The translations under genes were made by a program, and so were the position numbers. DNA of 64,000 bases. Source: Calothrix brevissima NIES-22. GTDB lineage: Bacteria; Cyanobacteriota; Cyanobacteriia; Cyanobacteriales; Nostocaceae. The notes below the pieces were generated by a model. That model had not been told where the DNA came from and did no database searches. It saw only the letters and a program-made list of their open reading frames with translations. The stretch lies in the NCBI RefSeq assembly GCF_002367995.1, contig NZ_AP018207.1:4029083-4093082 (forward strand). Reading direction: 5' to 3'. Positions 38,515 through 47,051 of the stretch are shown in pieces (within the stretch, counting starts at the first letter, position 1; every line of letters starts with the position of its first letter).

Positions 38515-41417
38515 TTATCACCTGCGCGAACATCAACTAATAACGGGACAGATAATTCAACAGCATTTTCCATCACAGACTTAATTTGTGGTTGCAATTC
38601 TTCCCATTCTGACGGCGGAACTTCAAACACTAATTCATCGTGAACTTGTAATAATAACCGCGCCTGATATTTACTTAAAACTTCATGCAATCTCACCATT
38701 GCAATTTTGATAATATCTGCACTAGAACCTTGAATTGGCGCATTCGCAGCCGAACGCAGTAAACCAGCATCATAAGGCCCTAGATTTTTTAATTTACTCA
38801 AATCAATGTCTTCTGGGTTGCTACCTTTTAACTGACGTAAACTATTACTAGTAAACTCAAAATACCGCCGACGACCGAGAATTGTTTCTACATAACCTTT
38901 AGCGATCGCTTCTTTTTTGACTCGCTCTAAATATGTAAATACTTGTGCGTAACGTTCGTTAAATCGCTTGATAAATTCATTGGCAATATTTTTATCAACC
39001 CCAGTAGAACGGGCAAATTTTAGCGAACCCATACCATAAATTACACCAAAATTAATAGTTTTGGCTAATCTTCTTTCATCTGCTGTGATATCTTCTTTTT
39101 CAAATACTAACCGCGCTGTCACAGTATGAATATCTTCATTTTGCTGATAGGCTTGCACTAAAACAGGTTCTTGGCTTAAATGCGCTAAAATTCTTAACTC
39201 AATTTGTGAGTAATCAGCAGCCGCCATTAAAAAGCTAGATTCTGGTAAAAATGCTTTGCGAATTTGACGACTAAAAGCTGTCCGAATGGGAATATTTTGT
39301 AAATTAGGATTAGAAGAAGATAACCTTCCAGTTGATGTTGCAGCTTGGTTAAAATCTGTATGTACTCTTTGCGTATCGGGACGTACTAATGCTGGTAATG
39401 CATCTACATAAGTAGACTTTAATTTAGATAAAGTCCGGTATTCAATAATGGCATCAACAAAACCAGTTTGGTCAATTTCTTGCAGTTTTTCTAATGTTGC
39501 TGCATCTGTAGAATAACCCGTTTGAATTTTCCGCGAATACTTAGTACTTAAACCCAATTTTTCAAATAAAATATGGCTTAATTGCTTAGGAGAACCTAAT
39601 TTAAATTTTTCGCCAGCGATTTCTGTCGCTTTTTCTTCCAACTTAGCCAAATCAATTTCTAATTGCTGCGACAGTTCTTTTAAGTAATCAGAATTAATTC
39701 GTACACCTGTATATTCCATTTCCGCTAAAACTGCTTCTAGCGGTTGTTCCACATCTACAAATAGCTGATATAACTCGGTAAATTGTTGTAATTCTTCACG
39801 CAGTTTTACTACTAAACCAAATGTAGAATAAACATCCATACCACAGTAATCAGCTACTGTAGGAATGTCTAAATCAGCAATAGTTTTACCCTTAGGAACT
39901 AAATCTACATAACTTTTAGCTGTTAAACCCAAATATTTCTGAGCTAAATCGCTTAAATTATGGCTAGCATCTGGATTTAATAAATAACTCGCTAGCATGG
40001 TATCAAATACCACCCCTGCCAATTTTATGCCTTGACACCGCAGAACTAAACGGTCAAATTTGGCATTTTGCAAAGATTTGGGATAATCAGCACTTTCTAA
40101 AATTGGACGTAATGCTGTTAATACAAAATCTAATTCTAGATTTTTCGCATTTTTGTGCCCAAGGGGAATATAAGCCATTTCATCGGTTTTTGTCCCCCAA
40201 CAGCAACCAATTCCTACTAAAGCTGCGTCTCGTGGTTCTAAATCTGTGGTTTCTGTATCCCAAGCAACGGGTGTCTCTGGATTAGTAAATTTTTGTAGTA
40301 ATTTAACTAACTTTGTCAGTTTCGCTTCACTATCAATAATTTGTGGTTGAATTGCAGAAACTGGCTTTTGTTTTGCTGCGGCGGTATCATCTGCACTAAA
40401 AAACCACAAATCTGGATCGTTATCGTCAATATTTGGTTGTGTTGTGGTAGTTTCGGGAACTTCTGCAACTTCTCCGCCAAATTTCTGCTGAAGTTCGTTG
40501 ATTTGCTTGAGAAAGCGATTAAATTCTAATTTTTCTAAAATTGGTACGAGTAAATCTCTATCGAAACCTTTTAATTTACAATCTTCTAAATTTACTTCTA
40601 AAGGCACATCAATCACAATTTTCGCTAAATATTGCGACTTTTTCGCATCTTCTTGCCCTTCTACCAGTTTTTTCTGAGTTGCGCCTTTAATTTCATCTAT
40701 TTTTGCATAAATATTCTCTAACGAAGCGTAAGTACTGAGTAACTGAACTGCGGTTTTTTCGCCAATACCCTTGACACCGGGAATATTATCTGATTTATCG
40801 CCACAAAGAGCTTTAAAATCAACAATTTGTTCTGGTAACACACCCAGCTTTTGTTGAACTTGTTCCGGGCCGAATTCGCTGATACCATTTGTCGATCGCT
40901 TCCAGGCATCTGGTGTAAAATTAAGCACAGTGATTTGCTTTTCCAGGTCGATGAGTTGAAATAAATCGCGATCGCCTGTGAGAATTTTCACTTTATACCC
41001 AGTCCTGGTTGCAAGCTGTGCTAAAGTACCCAACACATCATCGGCTTCAAAACCAGGAGCCGTAAAAATCGGTAAATTGAACCCTGCAAGTAGTTCGTGT
41101 AAATTTTTTAAATCTGGAACAAAATCTTCTGGCGTACCTGGGCGATCGGCTTTATAGGTATCATCAGCTTCATGGCGGAAAGTAGGTAAGCCCAAATCAA
41201 AAGCTATAGCCATTGCTTGAGGCTGTTCTGTAGTCATCACTTCCAGCAGACACTTAATAAAGCCAAAACACACGCTGGTAGGAATCCCCGTTTTTGTGCG
41301 TAATCCCCCATCTCGTCCCTTAATAAAAGCAAAATAGGAACGGAACGCCAGGGAATGTCCATCTACGAGGATGAAGGTAGGGCGTGTTGCGGATGTAGAA
41401 GAAGAAATTTGCGACAT
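38496..41417 (-). CDS. polA: DNA polymerase I
   Basis: This is the 973-residue repair and Okazaki-fragment polymerase. The N-terminal 5'-nuclease has LVDGHSLAFRSYFAF, GFEADDVLGTLA and GDKSDNIPGVKGIGEKTA. The central 3'-5' exonuclease retains all three Exo motifs: WDTETTD, LQNAKFD and YCGMD. Proofreading should therefore be active. The C-terminal polymerase has AADYSQIELRILAH (A), RRLAKTINFGVIYGMG (B) and LLLQVHDELVFEVP (C). It is followed without a gap by the Rpn-type nuclease gene, which overlaps its stop codon. Confidence 0.97.
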   Translation of the reverse strand: MSQISSSTSATRPTFILVDGHSLAFRSYFAFIKGRDGGLRTKTGIPTSVCFGFIKCLLEVMTTEQPQAMAIAFDLGLPTFRHEADDTYKADRPGTPEDFVPDLKNLHELLAGFNLPIFTAPGFEADDVLGTLAQLATRTGYKVKILTGDRDLFQLIDLEKQITVLNFTPDAWKRSTNGISEFGPEQVQQKLGVLPEQIVDFKALCGDKSDNIPGVKGIGEKTAVQLLSTYASLENIYAKIDEIKGATQKKLVEGQEDAKKSQYLAKIVIDVPLEVNLEDCKLKGFDRDLLVPILEKLEFNRFLKQINELQQKFGGEVAEVPETTTTQPNIDDNDPDLWFFSADDTAAAKQKPVSAIQPQIIDSEAKLTKLVKLLQKFTNPETPVAWDTETTDLEPRDAALVGIGCCWGTKTDEMAYIPLGHKNAKNLELDFVLTALRPILESADYPKSLQNAKFDRLVLRCQGIKLAGVVFDTMLASYLLNPDASHNLSDLAQKYLGLTAKSYVDLVPKGKTIADLDIPTVADYCGMDVYSTFGLVVKLREELQQFTELYQLFVDVEQPLEAVLAEMEYTGVRINSDYLKELSQQLEIDLAKLEEKATEIAGEKFKLGSPKQLSHILFEKLGLSTKYSRKIQTGYSTDAATLEKLQEIDQTGFVDAIIEYRTLSKLKSTYVDALPALVRPDTQRVHTDFNQAATSTGRLSSSNPNLQNIPIRTAFSRQIRKAFLPESSFLMAAADYSQIELRILAHLSQEPVLVQAYQQNEDIHTVTARLVFEKEDITADERRLAKTINFGVIYGMGSLKFARSTGVDKNIANEFIKRFNERYAQVFTYLERVKKEAIAKGYVETILGRRRYFEFTSNSLRQLKGSNPEDIDLSKLKNLGPYDAGLLRSAANAPIQGSSADIIKIAMVRLHEVLSKYQARLLLQVHDELVFEVPPSEWEELQPQIKSVMENAVELSVPLLVDVRAGDNWMETK

Positions 41418-41719
41418 AGGCTTATTGTAGCTGGAAGCAGAAAATAGGGACTAAAGACTCATTCCATAAGTCCTTGCATCATCACACACACCGAACTTTC
41501 TTCGCTCAATTGCTCAAAAATTGTACCCAGCATTTTCATATTCCTCCGATGCAAGAACTGAGTATCCATTCTCCGCTCACTTCTACAGCGATCGCACTCC
41601 GATAATTATGCGGCTATTTGTCACCTTGACAGGACTAGGAATTAGAGGTGAGGGATTCAGAGCTAGTGATAGAGATGAGATAATATTTTTTCTAGCCTCT
41701 AGCTCCTAGCCTCTAGTCC
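41418..41719. other. Spacer between polA and cysS
   Basis: About 300 bp with no convincing gene. A 62-codon ORF on the plus strand (41521-41709) ends in a low-complexity CTAGCCTCTAG-type repeat and has no recognisable features. The region must hold the polA promoter on the minus strand, but none was clear. Confidence 0.45.
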
Positions 41720-43177
41720 CTAATTTCTGTGCCAGCGTGTACCATCCTTGCTATCAATGAGAGTAATACCTTGGGCTTGGAGTTCATTCCGAATGCGATC
41801 GCCTTCTGCAAAGTTTTTGGCTTTTCTGGCTGCTTGGCGTTGGGCAATCAAATCCTCTATTTCTGCGTCGCTTAAACCATTATTCGCTGGTTTTTCGGCT
41901 TCTAGTTTGGCTTCTAAGCCTAAAACTCCCGCTAAAGTAACCAGGGTTTCCCATTGTTGGCGTAAGTCTGCGGCTGGTATTGCAGTTTTCCCTTCATGGA
42001 CAATGATATTTCCTTCGCGACGCAGTTCTTTGGCTAATTCAAAGATGATTGCTAAACCGCCGGGGAAGTTAAAATCATCGTCTACGGCTTCTCGGAAACG
42101 GTTGACATATTCTGGGGAAATTTCTGTTTTACTTGCTGCGTTGTTGACTTCCCATCCCAGTTTTTCGCCGTATTCATCACCAAATAGCAATCCTTCTTTT
42201 AAAGTATGCCAGCCATTAGTAGCGGCGGCGATCGCTTCGTCGGTAAAATCAATGGGTTTGCGATATTGGGCTTGCAGCACAAATAACCGCACCGCCATTG
42301 GTTCTACATCTCGATCTAAGAGGTCGCGAATGGTGGTAAAGTTGCCCAAAGATTTGGACATTTTCTCACCATCTACCTTCACCATGCCATTGTGCAGCCA
42401 GTAGGTAGATAAAGGTTTACCCGTTACCGCTTCCGATTGGGCGATTTCGTTTTCGTGGTGGGGGAAAATTAAGTCAGCACCACCAGCATGAATATCTATG
42501 GTATCGCCCAGGCGATCGCGTACCATTGCAGAACATTCTATATGCCAGCCAGGACGCCCTGAACCCCACGGTGATTCCCAAGCGGGTTCCCCTGGTTTAG
42601 CGGCTTTCCATAAAGCAAAATCAAAGGGGTCTTTTTTCTTTTGGTATTCTGGATCTTCGATATTAACGCGATCGCTGGCACCAGCTTGCAAATCGTCTAA
42701 TTTTCGCCCAGAAAGCTTACCATAATCAGAAAACTGCCGCACAGCATAGTAAACATCACCAGCAGAAGGGTAAGCATAACCTTTATTTTCTAAATCGTGA
42801 ATTAGCCGTTGAATCCCATTCATCGTATGGGTTGCGCGGGGATACTCATCAGCTTCTTTGATGCCCAATCTAGCCATATCCTCAAAGTAGGCTTTAATAA
42901 AGCGATCGGCTACAGCTTCCATTGAAGAATGTTCTTGCCTAGCTCGATTTAAAATCTTGTCATCAATATCGGTAAAATTTTGGATATAGCGCACTTCATA
43001 GCCGCTAAACTGGAGGTATCGCCGGACTACATCCCAAACAATACAAGCTCTAGCATGACCCAAATGGCAATAGTCATATACCGTCACGCCGCAGTAATAC
43101 ATCTTAACCTTGCCTGGTTCTACGGTTGTAAAGGGTTCCTGACGACGGGTGAGGGTATTGTAAAGGGTTAGGGTCAT
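41720..43177 (-). CDS. cysS: Cysteinyl-tRNA synthetase
   Basis: This class-I aminoacyl-tRNA synthetase of about 485 residues charges tRNA-Cys. The HIGH signature is HLGH (VYDYCHLGHARACIV), and the KMSKS loop is present as GEKMSKSLGNF. Zinc ligands that discriminate cysteine are visible: Cys in MYYCG, Cys in HIECSAM, and His/Glu in HHENEIAQSE. ATG 43177 starts the usual MTLTLYNTLTR; an in-frame TTG two codons upstream is less likely. It appears monocistronic and diverges from the CobW gene. Confidence 0.97.
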   Translation of the reverse strand: MTLTLYNTLTRRQEPFTTVEPGKVKMYYCGVTVYDYCHLGHARACIVWDVVRRYLQFSGYEVRYIQNFTDIDDKILNRARQEHSSMEAVADRFIKAYFEDMARLGIKEADEYPRATHTMNGIQRLIHDLENKGYAYPSAGDVYYAVRQFSDYGKLSGRKLDDLQAGASDRVNIEDPEYQKKKDPFDFALWKAAKPGEPAWESPWGSGRPGWHIECSAMVRDRLGDTIDIHAGGADLIFPHHENEIAQSEAVTGKPLSTYWLHNGMVKVDGEKMSKSLGNFTTIRDLLDRDVEPMAVRLFVLQAQYRKPIDFTDEAIAAATNGWHTLKEGLLFGDEYGEKLGWEVNNAASKTEISPEYVNRFREAVDDDFNFPGGLAIIFELAKELRREGNIIVHEGKTAIPAADLRQQWETLVTLAGVLGLEAKLEAEKPANNGLSDAEIEDLIAQRQAARKAKNFAEGDRIRNELQAQGITLIDSKDGTRWHRN

Positions 43178-43427
43178 AAGCAATTCAAAATTCAGTTATT
43201 CAAGATTCAGAATGGAAAAACCATTATGTGCTAAACATCTTAGCGATCTATCTATATGCAACATTAAACCAAAGACAGCTACACTCAGTAATTGAGAAAT
43301 AGATAGATACGTAATAATAGGGTAAAGCACCAGGGATGAGAGTCCAGCATCCCTATGCTAGTTTTTTCTGGACTCGTTGCGCTACACTCCTACCTTTTTG
43401 ACTTTATTTTGTTTTGATTAGAGCGCT

Positions 43428-44585
43428 ATGCAATCAGCAGTTACTCCTGAATCTCAAGCAATGGATGCGCCAAAACAAGGTATACCTGTCACAATTATTA
43501 CAGGTTTCCTTGGTAGTGGTAAAACAACATTACTTAATCATATCCTGACTAATCAGCAAGGATTAAAAACGGCTGTTTTAGTTAATGAATTTGGTGAAAT
43601 TGGCATCGATAACGAATTAATTGTTTCCACCGATGAAAACATGGTGGAATTAAGTAATGGTTGTATTTGTTGCACAATTAACAGTGATTTAGTTGATGCG
43701 GTTTACAAAGTTCTAGAACGAGAAGAAAAATTAGATTATTTAGTTGTAGAAACAACTGGACTAGCAGATCCATTGCCAGTTGCTTTAACATTTCTCGGTA
43801 CAGAATTACGAGATTTAACTCGTTTAGATTCAATTATTACCGTAGTAGATGCGGCGAATTACAGCCTAGATTTATTTAATTCTCAAGCAGCATATAGTCA
43901 GATTGCCTATGGTGATGTGATTATTCTCAATAAAGTAGATTTAGTTGATGAAGCTGCTTTAACTGAATTAGAAAGAAAAATTAACGAAGTAAAAGAAGGC
44001 GCGAGAATTCTGCGCACCACTCGTTCAGACGTTCCACTTCCCCTAATTCTGAGCGTTGGTTTATTTGAGTCTGATAAGTACTTTGATACTGTAGAAGATG
44101 AACATGACCATCACGATCATGACCACGATCATGCTCACGCTCATCACGATCATGACCACGATCATGACCATTCTACCTGCGGTCATGACCACGACCACGA
44201 TCATTCTACCTGCGGTCATGACCATCACGATCACGAGCATCACCACCATCATTCCGACCATTTAGAAAATGATGGGTTTATCTCCTTGTCTTTCCAAAGT
44301 GACAAGCCATTTTCTATTAGGAAATTTCAATATTTCTTAGATAACCAACTACCCACCGATGTCTTTCGCGCTAAGGGGATTATGTGGTTTGAAGAAAGTC
44401 CCAAACGTCATATTTTCCACTTGTGTGGCAAGCGCTTCACAATGGATGATGATGAATGGAAAGGTAAACCCAAGAACCAGCTAGTTTTGATTGGTCAAAA
44501 TTTAGATAAAGAAGCTTTGTTCCAGCAACTAGAAAATTGTCTTTGTCTTCCTTCGGTGAGTCGGGGTAAGGGTTTTGGGAAATAG
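43428..44585 (+). CDS. CobW/COG0523-family GTPase with His-rich metal-binding loop
   Basis: This 385-residue P-loop GTPase is likely a zinc (or other metal) chaperone. The G1 loop is GFLGSGKTTLL, the metal-binding CxCC is CICCTI, and the G4 motif is ILNKVD. Residues about 222-285 form a tract of His/Asp/Cys with repeated HDHDH and two STCGHD units, suited to binding many metal ions. The CobW C-terminal domain follows (FRAKGIMWFEESPKRHIFHL). The gene stands alone, and I saw no clear Zur box upstream. Cobalt delivery is possible, but zinc is the better-supported role for this subfamily. Confidence 0.9.
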   Translation: MQSAVTPESQAMDAPKQGIPVTIITGFLGSGKTTLLNHILTNQQGLKTAVLVNEFGEIGIDNELIVSTDENMVELSNGCICCTINSDLVDAVYKVLEREEKLDYLVVETTGLADPLPVALTFLGTELRDLTRLDSIITVVDAANYSLDLFNSQAAYSQIAYGDVIILNKVDLVDEAALTELERKINEVKEGARILRTTRSDVPLPLILSVGLFESDKYFDTVEDEHDHHDHDHDHAHAHHDHDHDHDHSTCGHDHDHDHSTCGHDHHDHEHHHHHSDHLENDGFISLSFQSDKPFSIRKFQYFLDNQLPTDVFRAKGIMWFEESPKRHIFHLCGKRFTMDDDEWKGKPKNQLVLIGQNLDKEALFQQLENCLCLPSVSRGKGFGK

Positions 44586-44719
44586 GGATTAGTCATTTGT
44601 CATTTGTCATTAGTCATTTGTCATTGGTGATGAATTGACTAGTGAAAATGAGAGATGGTGAATCACATTTAGTAGGCTGGGCAATGTTCAGCCTACTAAT
44701 AATTAATGAGGTTGGAAAT

Positions 44720-45235
44720 ATGAACAGTCAACCAAAACCAAATTTACATGAGTTAGAACAATTTTATATTGAAGAAATTGAGACATTGAAGAAGGCAGAA
44801 GGCAGAGGGCAGAGGGCAGAAGGTTTTGTTTAGAAGGGGATTCTGACCCCTCCTAAACAAGAGCCACCAAATTTTCAATTTGGTGGGGGTCTTAAACCCT
44901 TACTCCCTTCGGTCGTGGCAGAGGGCAGGAATCAGAATTCCCTTCTGCCTTCTGCCTCCTGCCCTCTGCCTTTCTTGATAAAGCTGTTGTTGGCAAAGAT
45001 ATCCAAGCGTAATATATCAGAAATTCAACCACACTTGGATATCATGCTTGAGCAGCTAATACAGCCTGTCATAGAACAACCTTTTTACGAAACCGCAACC
45101 CCACAAGAGTGGATAGCAGCATTTCAAAAATGGGTAGAAAGCCATCAAGATATGAATCTCCCGACTTTAAACGATGAAGATATTAGTCGGGAAAGTATTT
45201 ATGGAAAAGTTAATCCTAGTGGTTTATCGGATTAA
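44720..45235 (+). pseudogene. Small gene disrupted by a palindromic repeat insertion (antitoxin-like C-terminus)
   Basis: The frame opens at ATG 44720 (PNLHELEQFYIEEIETLKK). After residue 25 it runs into repeat DNA of GCAGAAGGCAGAGG units (from about 44795) and stops at TAG 44831. The same frame then stays open through the repeat and leaves it at about 44972, continuing to 45235 (LLAKISKRNISEIQPHLD, later ATPQEWIAAFQKWVESH and EDISRESIYGK). The C-terminal pattern resembles type II antitoxins of cyanobacteria, but no toxin gene is next to it. A shorter product from GTG 44915 is possible. I read it as a gene inactivated by repeat insertion. Confidence 0.6.
44795..44971. repeat. Inserted repeat unit with inverted GGCAGA-type arms
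   Basis: Left arm AAGGCAGAAGGCAGAGGGCA and right arm CCTTCTGCCTTCTGCCTCCT plus CTGCCCTCTGCC are inverted relative to each other. Between them is the inner hairpin CCACCAAATT/AATTTGGTGG. The unit is about 175 bp and interrupts an otherwise continuous reading frame. Confidence 0.6.
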
Positions 45236-45250
45236 TTATGCTGGGTTGCT

Positions 45251-45283
45251 AGATCCCCGACTTCTTCGAGAAGTCGGGGATCT
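45251..45283. repeat. Palindrome AGATCCCCGACTTCTT, copy 1
   Basis: A near-perfect 33-bp palindrome (16-bp arms), lying 16 bp after the disrupted gene and upstream of dtd. A second copy, differing only at the centre, lies at 52722-52754. Confidence 0.8.
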
Positions 45284-45366
45284 GACTAATACCAAATTCT
45301 CACAACTAATCAGAAAAACGACTAGTTTGAATATTGTTATTTTTATTTTGCAATTTATTATCTTTC

Positions 45367-45819
45367 ATGCGCGTTATTATCCAAAGAGTTAAATCTTCTC
45401 AAGTGACTGTTAATGGGGAAATTATCGGCAAAATTGGTCGCGGACTCAACTTACTTGTAGGGATTGCTGATACTGATACCGATGCGGAACTCGACTGGAT
45501 AGCGCGCAAATGTTTGGAATTGCGGTTGTTTCCCGATGAAGAGGGAGGAGATCGCTGGCAAAAATCTGTACAAGAAATTGGTGGTGAATTACTGGTAGTT
45601 AGCCAGTTTACACTTTATGGTGATTGTCGCAAAGGTCGCCGTCCTTCCTTTGACAGGTCGGCTATTCCCTCCTTAGCCCAAGATTTATATGAAAAATTTG
45701 TTACTAAGTTACGTACCAGTAATTTAAAAGTTGAGACTGGCGAATTTGGCGCGATGATGCAAGTTAGCATTGAAAATGACGGCCCGGTAACTTTGATACT
45801 AGAAAGAGAAGCTAGTTAA
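45367..45819 (+). CDS. dtd: D-aminoacyl-tRNA deacylase
   Basis: This 150-residue homodimeric proofreading enzyme removes D-amino acids (and glycine from tRNA-Ala) mis-attached to tRNA. Diagnostic motifs are [13 protein letters not shown] at the start, [17 protein letters not shown] (catalytic loop) and the Gly-cisPro-type C-terminal motif [15 protein letters not shown] 45367 gives the standard N-terminus. It lies downstream of the disrupted gene and repeat, and is followed by psb28 about 100 bp later on the same strand. Confidence 0.95.
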   Translation: MRVIIQRVKSSQVTVNGEIIGKIGRGLNLLVGIADTDTDAELDWIARKCLELRLFPDEEGGDRWQKSVQEIGGELLVVSQFTLYGDCRKGRRPSFDRSAIPSLAQDLYEKFVTKLRTSNLKVETGEFGAMMQVSIENDGPVTLILEREAS

Positions 45820-45925
45820 GTGTTTATCCGTAATCCAAGAATCTCCGTAATAGTAAAGATTGCTTGGTTCGCAAATGATGAGAGAATAATATATTAATCA
45901 TTACAAAACTTTAAGTTCACTCATC

Positions 45926-46261
45926 ATGGCGAAAATCCAATTTTCTAGAGGTATAGACGAAGATGTAGTACCTGATGTCCGCTTAACGCGATCGCGTAGT
46001 GGTGAAAGTAGTACTGCAACATTTACTTTTATAAATCCTAAAGCTTTAGCTCAAACCACTACCGAAGATATCACCGGGATGTACCTGATTGACGAAGAAG
46101 GCGAAATCGTTACCCGTGAAGTGAAGGCTAAATTTGTTAACGGTAAGCCAGAAGTATTAGAAGCAATATACCTGATGAAATCCGTTGAAGAATGGGATCG
46201 CTTTATGCGCTTCATGGAGCGTTACGCTGATGAAAACGGTCTAGGATTGAGCAAATCTTAA
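45926..46261 (+). CDS. psb28: Photosystem II assembly factor Psb28
   Basis: This 111-residue soluble protein binds the cytoplasmic face of the CP47/RC47 photosystem II intermediate during assembly and repair. The family core is present: [46 protein letters not shown] and the C-terminal [23 protein letters not shown] 45926 is the natural start. It follows dtd, and the stop codon is immediately followed by an array of TAGTCAT heptamers. Together with psb27 at 33.8 kb, it is the second PSII assembly factor in this window. Confidence 0.96.
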   Translation: MAKIQFSRGIDEDVVPDVRLTRSRSGESSTATFTFINPKALAQTTTEDITGMYLIDEEGEIVTREVKAKFVNGKPEVLEAIYLMKSVEEWDRFMRFMERYADENGLGLSKS

Positions 46262-46263
46262 TT

Positions 46264-46312
46264 TAGTCATTAGTCATTAGTCATTAGTCATTAGTCATTA
46301 GTCATTAGCTAA
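46264..46312 (+). repeat. TAGTCAT heptamer array between psb28 and moaB
   Basis: About seven direct copies of TAGTCAT fill the spacer immediately after the psb28 stop codon. The array ends close to a possible ATG (46319) of the next gene, which is one reason to prefer the later start at 46346. Confidence 0.85.
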
Positions 46313-46345
46313 GGACTAATGACTTACCGTGCAAAAATTAAATTT

Positions 46346-46849
46346 ATGACGCTACAACCTCATCCAGATTCGATTGGAATCGCGGTAAATTGTGCTGTTG
46401 TCACCGTTAGCGATACACGTTCTTTAGAAACAGATAAAAGCGGTCAGTTAATTAAGGAATTACTTTTAGCAGCCAATCATGCTGTAATAGCTCACAAAAT
46501 TATTAAAGATGAGCCAGCACAAATTCAAGCAGAGATAAAACTGCTGGGTGAAAGTGCAAATGTAGATGTGGTGATTTTCAATGGTGGCACAGGTATTGCA
46601 CCCAGAGACACCACTTATGATGCTATTGAGAAATTATTAGAGAAAACCTTACCCGGATTTGGAGAATTGTTTCGGTTTCTCAGTTATCAAGAAATTGGTT
46701 CGCGGGCGATCGCATCTCGCGCAGTTGCTGGCGTTTATCAAAATCAGTTAATCTTCTCCCTTCCAGGTTCTAGTAATGCAGTCCGGCTGGGAATGGAAAA
46801 GCTTATTATACCAGAACTAGTTCATTTAGTCAAACAAATGAGAGGATAA
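46346..46849 (+). CDS. Molybdenum cofactor biosynthesis protein (MoaB/MogA family)
   Basis: This protein of about 167 residues activates molybdopterin (adenylylation) for molybdate insertion in molybdenum cofactor synthesis. Family motifs are VTVSDTRSLETDKSGQ, VVIFNGGTGIAPRDTTYDAI and IFSLPGSSNAVRLGMEKLI. I prefer ATG 46346 (MTLQPHPDS) to ATG 46319, which lies at the edge of the TAGTCAT repeat. Molybdenum cofactor would serve nitrate reductase in such an organism. MoaB and MogA are hard to separate by eye; the name MoaB is the usual one in cyanobacteria. Confidence 0.88.
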   Translation: MTLQPHPDSIGIAVNCAVVTVSDTRSLETDKSGQLIKELLLAANHAVIAHKIIKDEPAQIQAEIKLLGESANVDVVIFNGGTGIAPRDTTYDAIEKLLEKTLPGFGELFRFLSYQEIGSRAIASRAVAGVYQNQLIFSLPGSSNAVRLGMEKLIIPELVHLVKQMRG

Positions 46850-46887
46850 GGGAAGGAGGACAAGGAGGACAAGGAGGACAATTGTAG

Positions 46888-46907
46888 AGACGCGATTCAT
46901 CGCGTCT
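46888..46907. repeat. Palindrome AGACGCGAT, copy 1
   Basis: The perfect arms AGACGCGAT/ATCGCGTCT are preceded by GTAG and followed by a run of TGCCCAATGCCC units. The same unit occurs at 59613-59632. Confidence 0.75.
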
Positions 46908-46981
46908 GTGCCCAATGCCCAATGCCCCATGCCCCATGCCCTGTACCCCATGCCCCATGCCCAATGCCCAATGCCCCAAAA

Positions 46982-47006
46982 CAAAAAACCCCACTGTGAT
47001 GTGGGG
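46982..47006 (-). terminator. Intrinsic terminator of mraY
   Basis: Read on the minus strand, CCCCAC-ATCACA-GTGGGG is followed directly by TTTTTTG, giving a 6-bp GC-rich stem and a good T-run. It lies 46 bp after the mraY stop codon. Confidence 0.85.
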
Positions 47007-47051
47007 AGGGTTGATTTTTATTTCAAATGATTTTGTTAAACAAGTTGCGAA

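Noticed and set aside
41521-41709. 62-codon ORF between polA and cysS
   Set aside because: No ribosome site, no family pattern, and the end is low-complexity repeat.
41748-42404. 218-codon plus-strand ORF
   Set aside because: It lies wholly antisense to cysS, whose motifs are complete; it is a frame shadow.
44061-44261. Hydrophobic Val/Met-rich minus-strand ORF
   Set aside because: It is the antisense of the His-rich CobW tract; its composition is an artefact of CAC/CAT/GAC codons.
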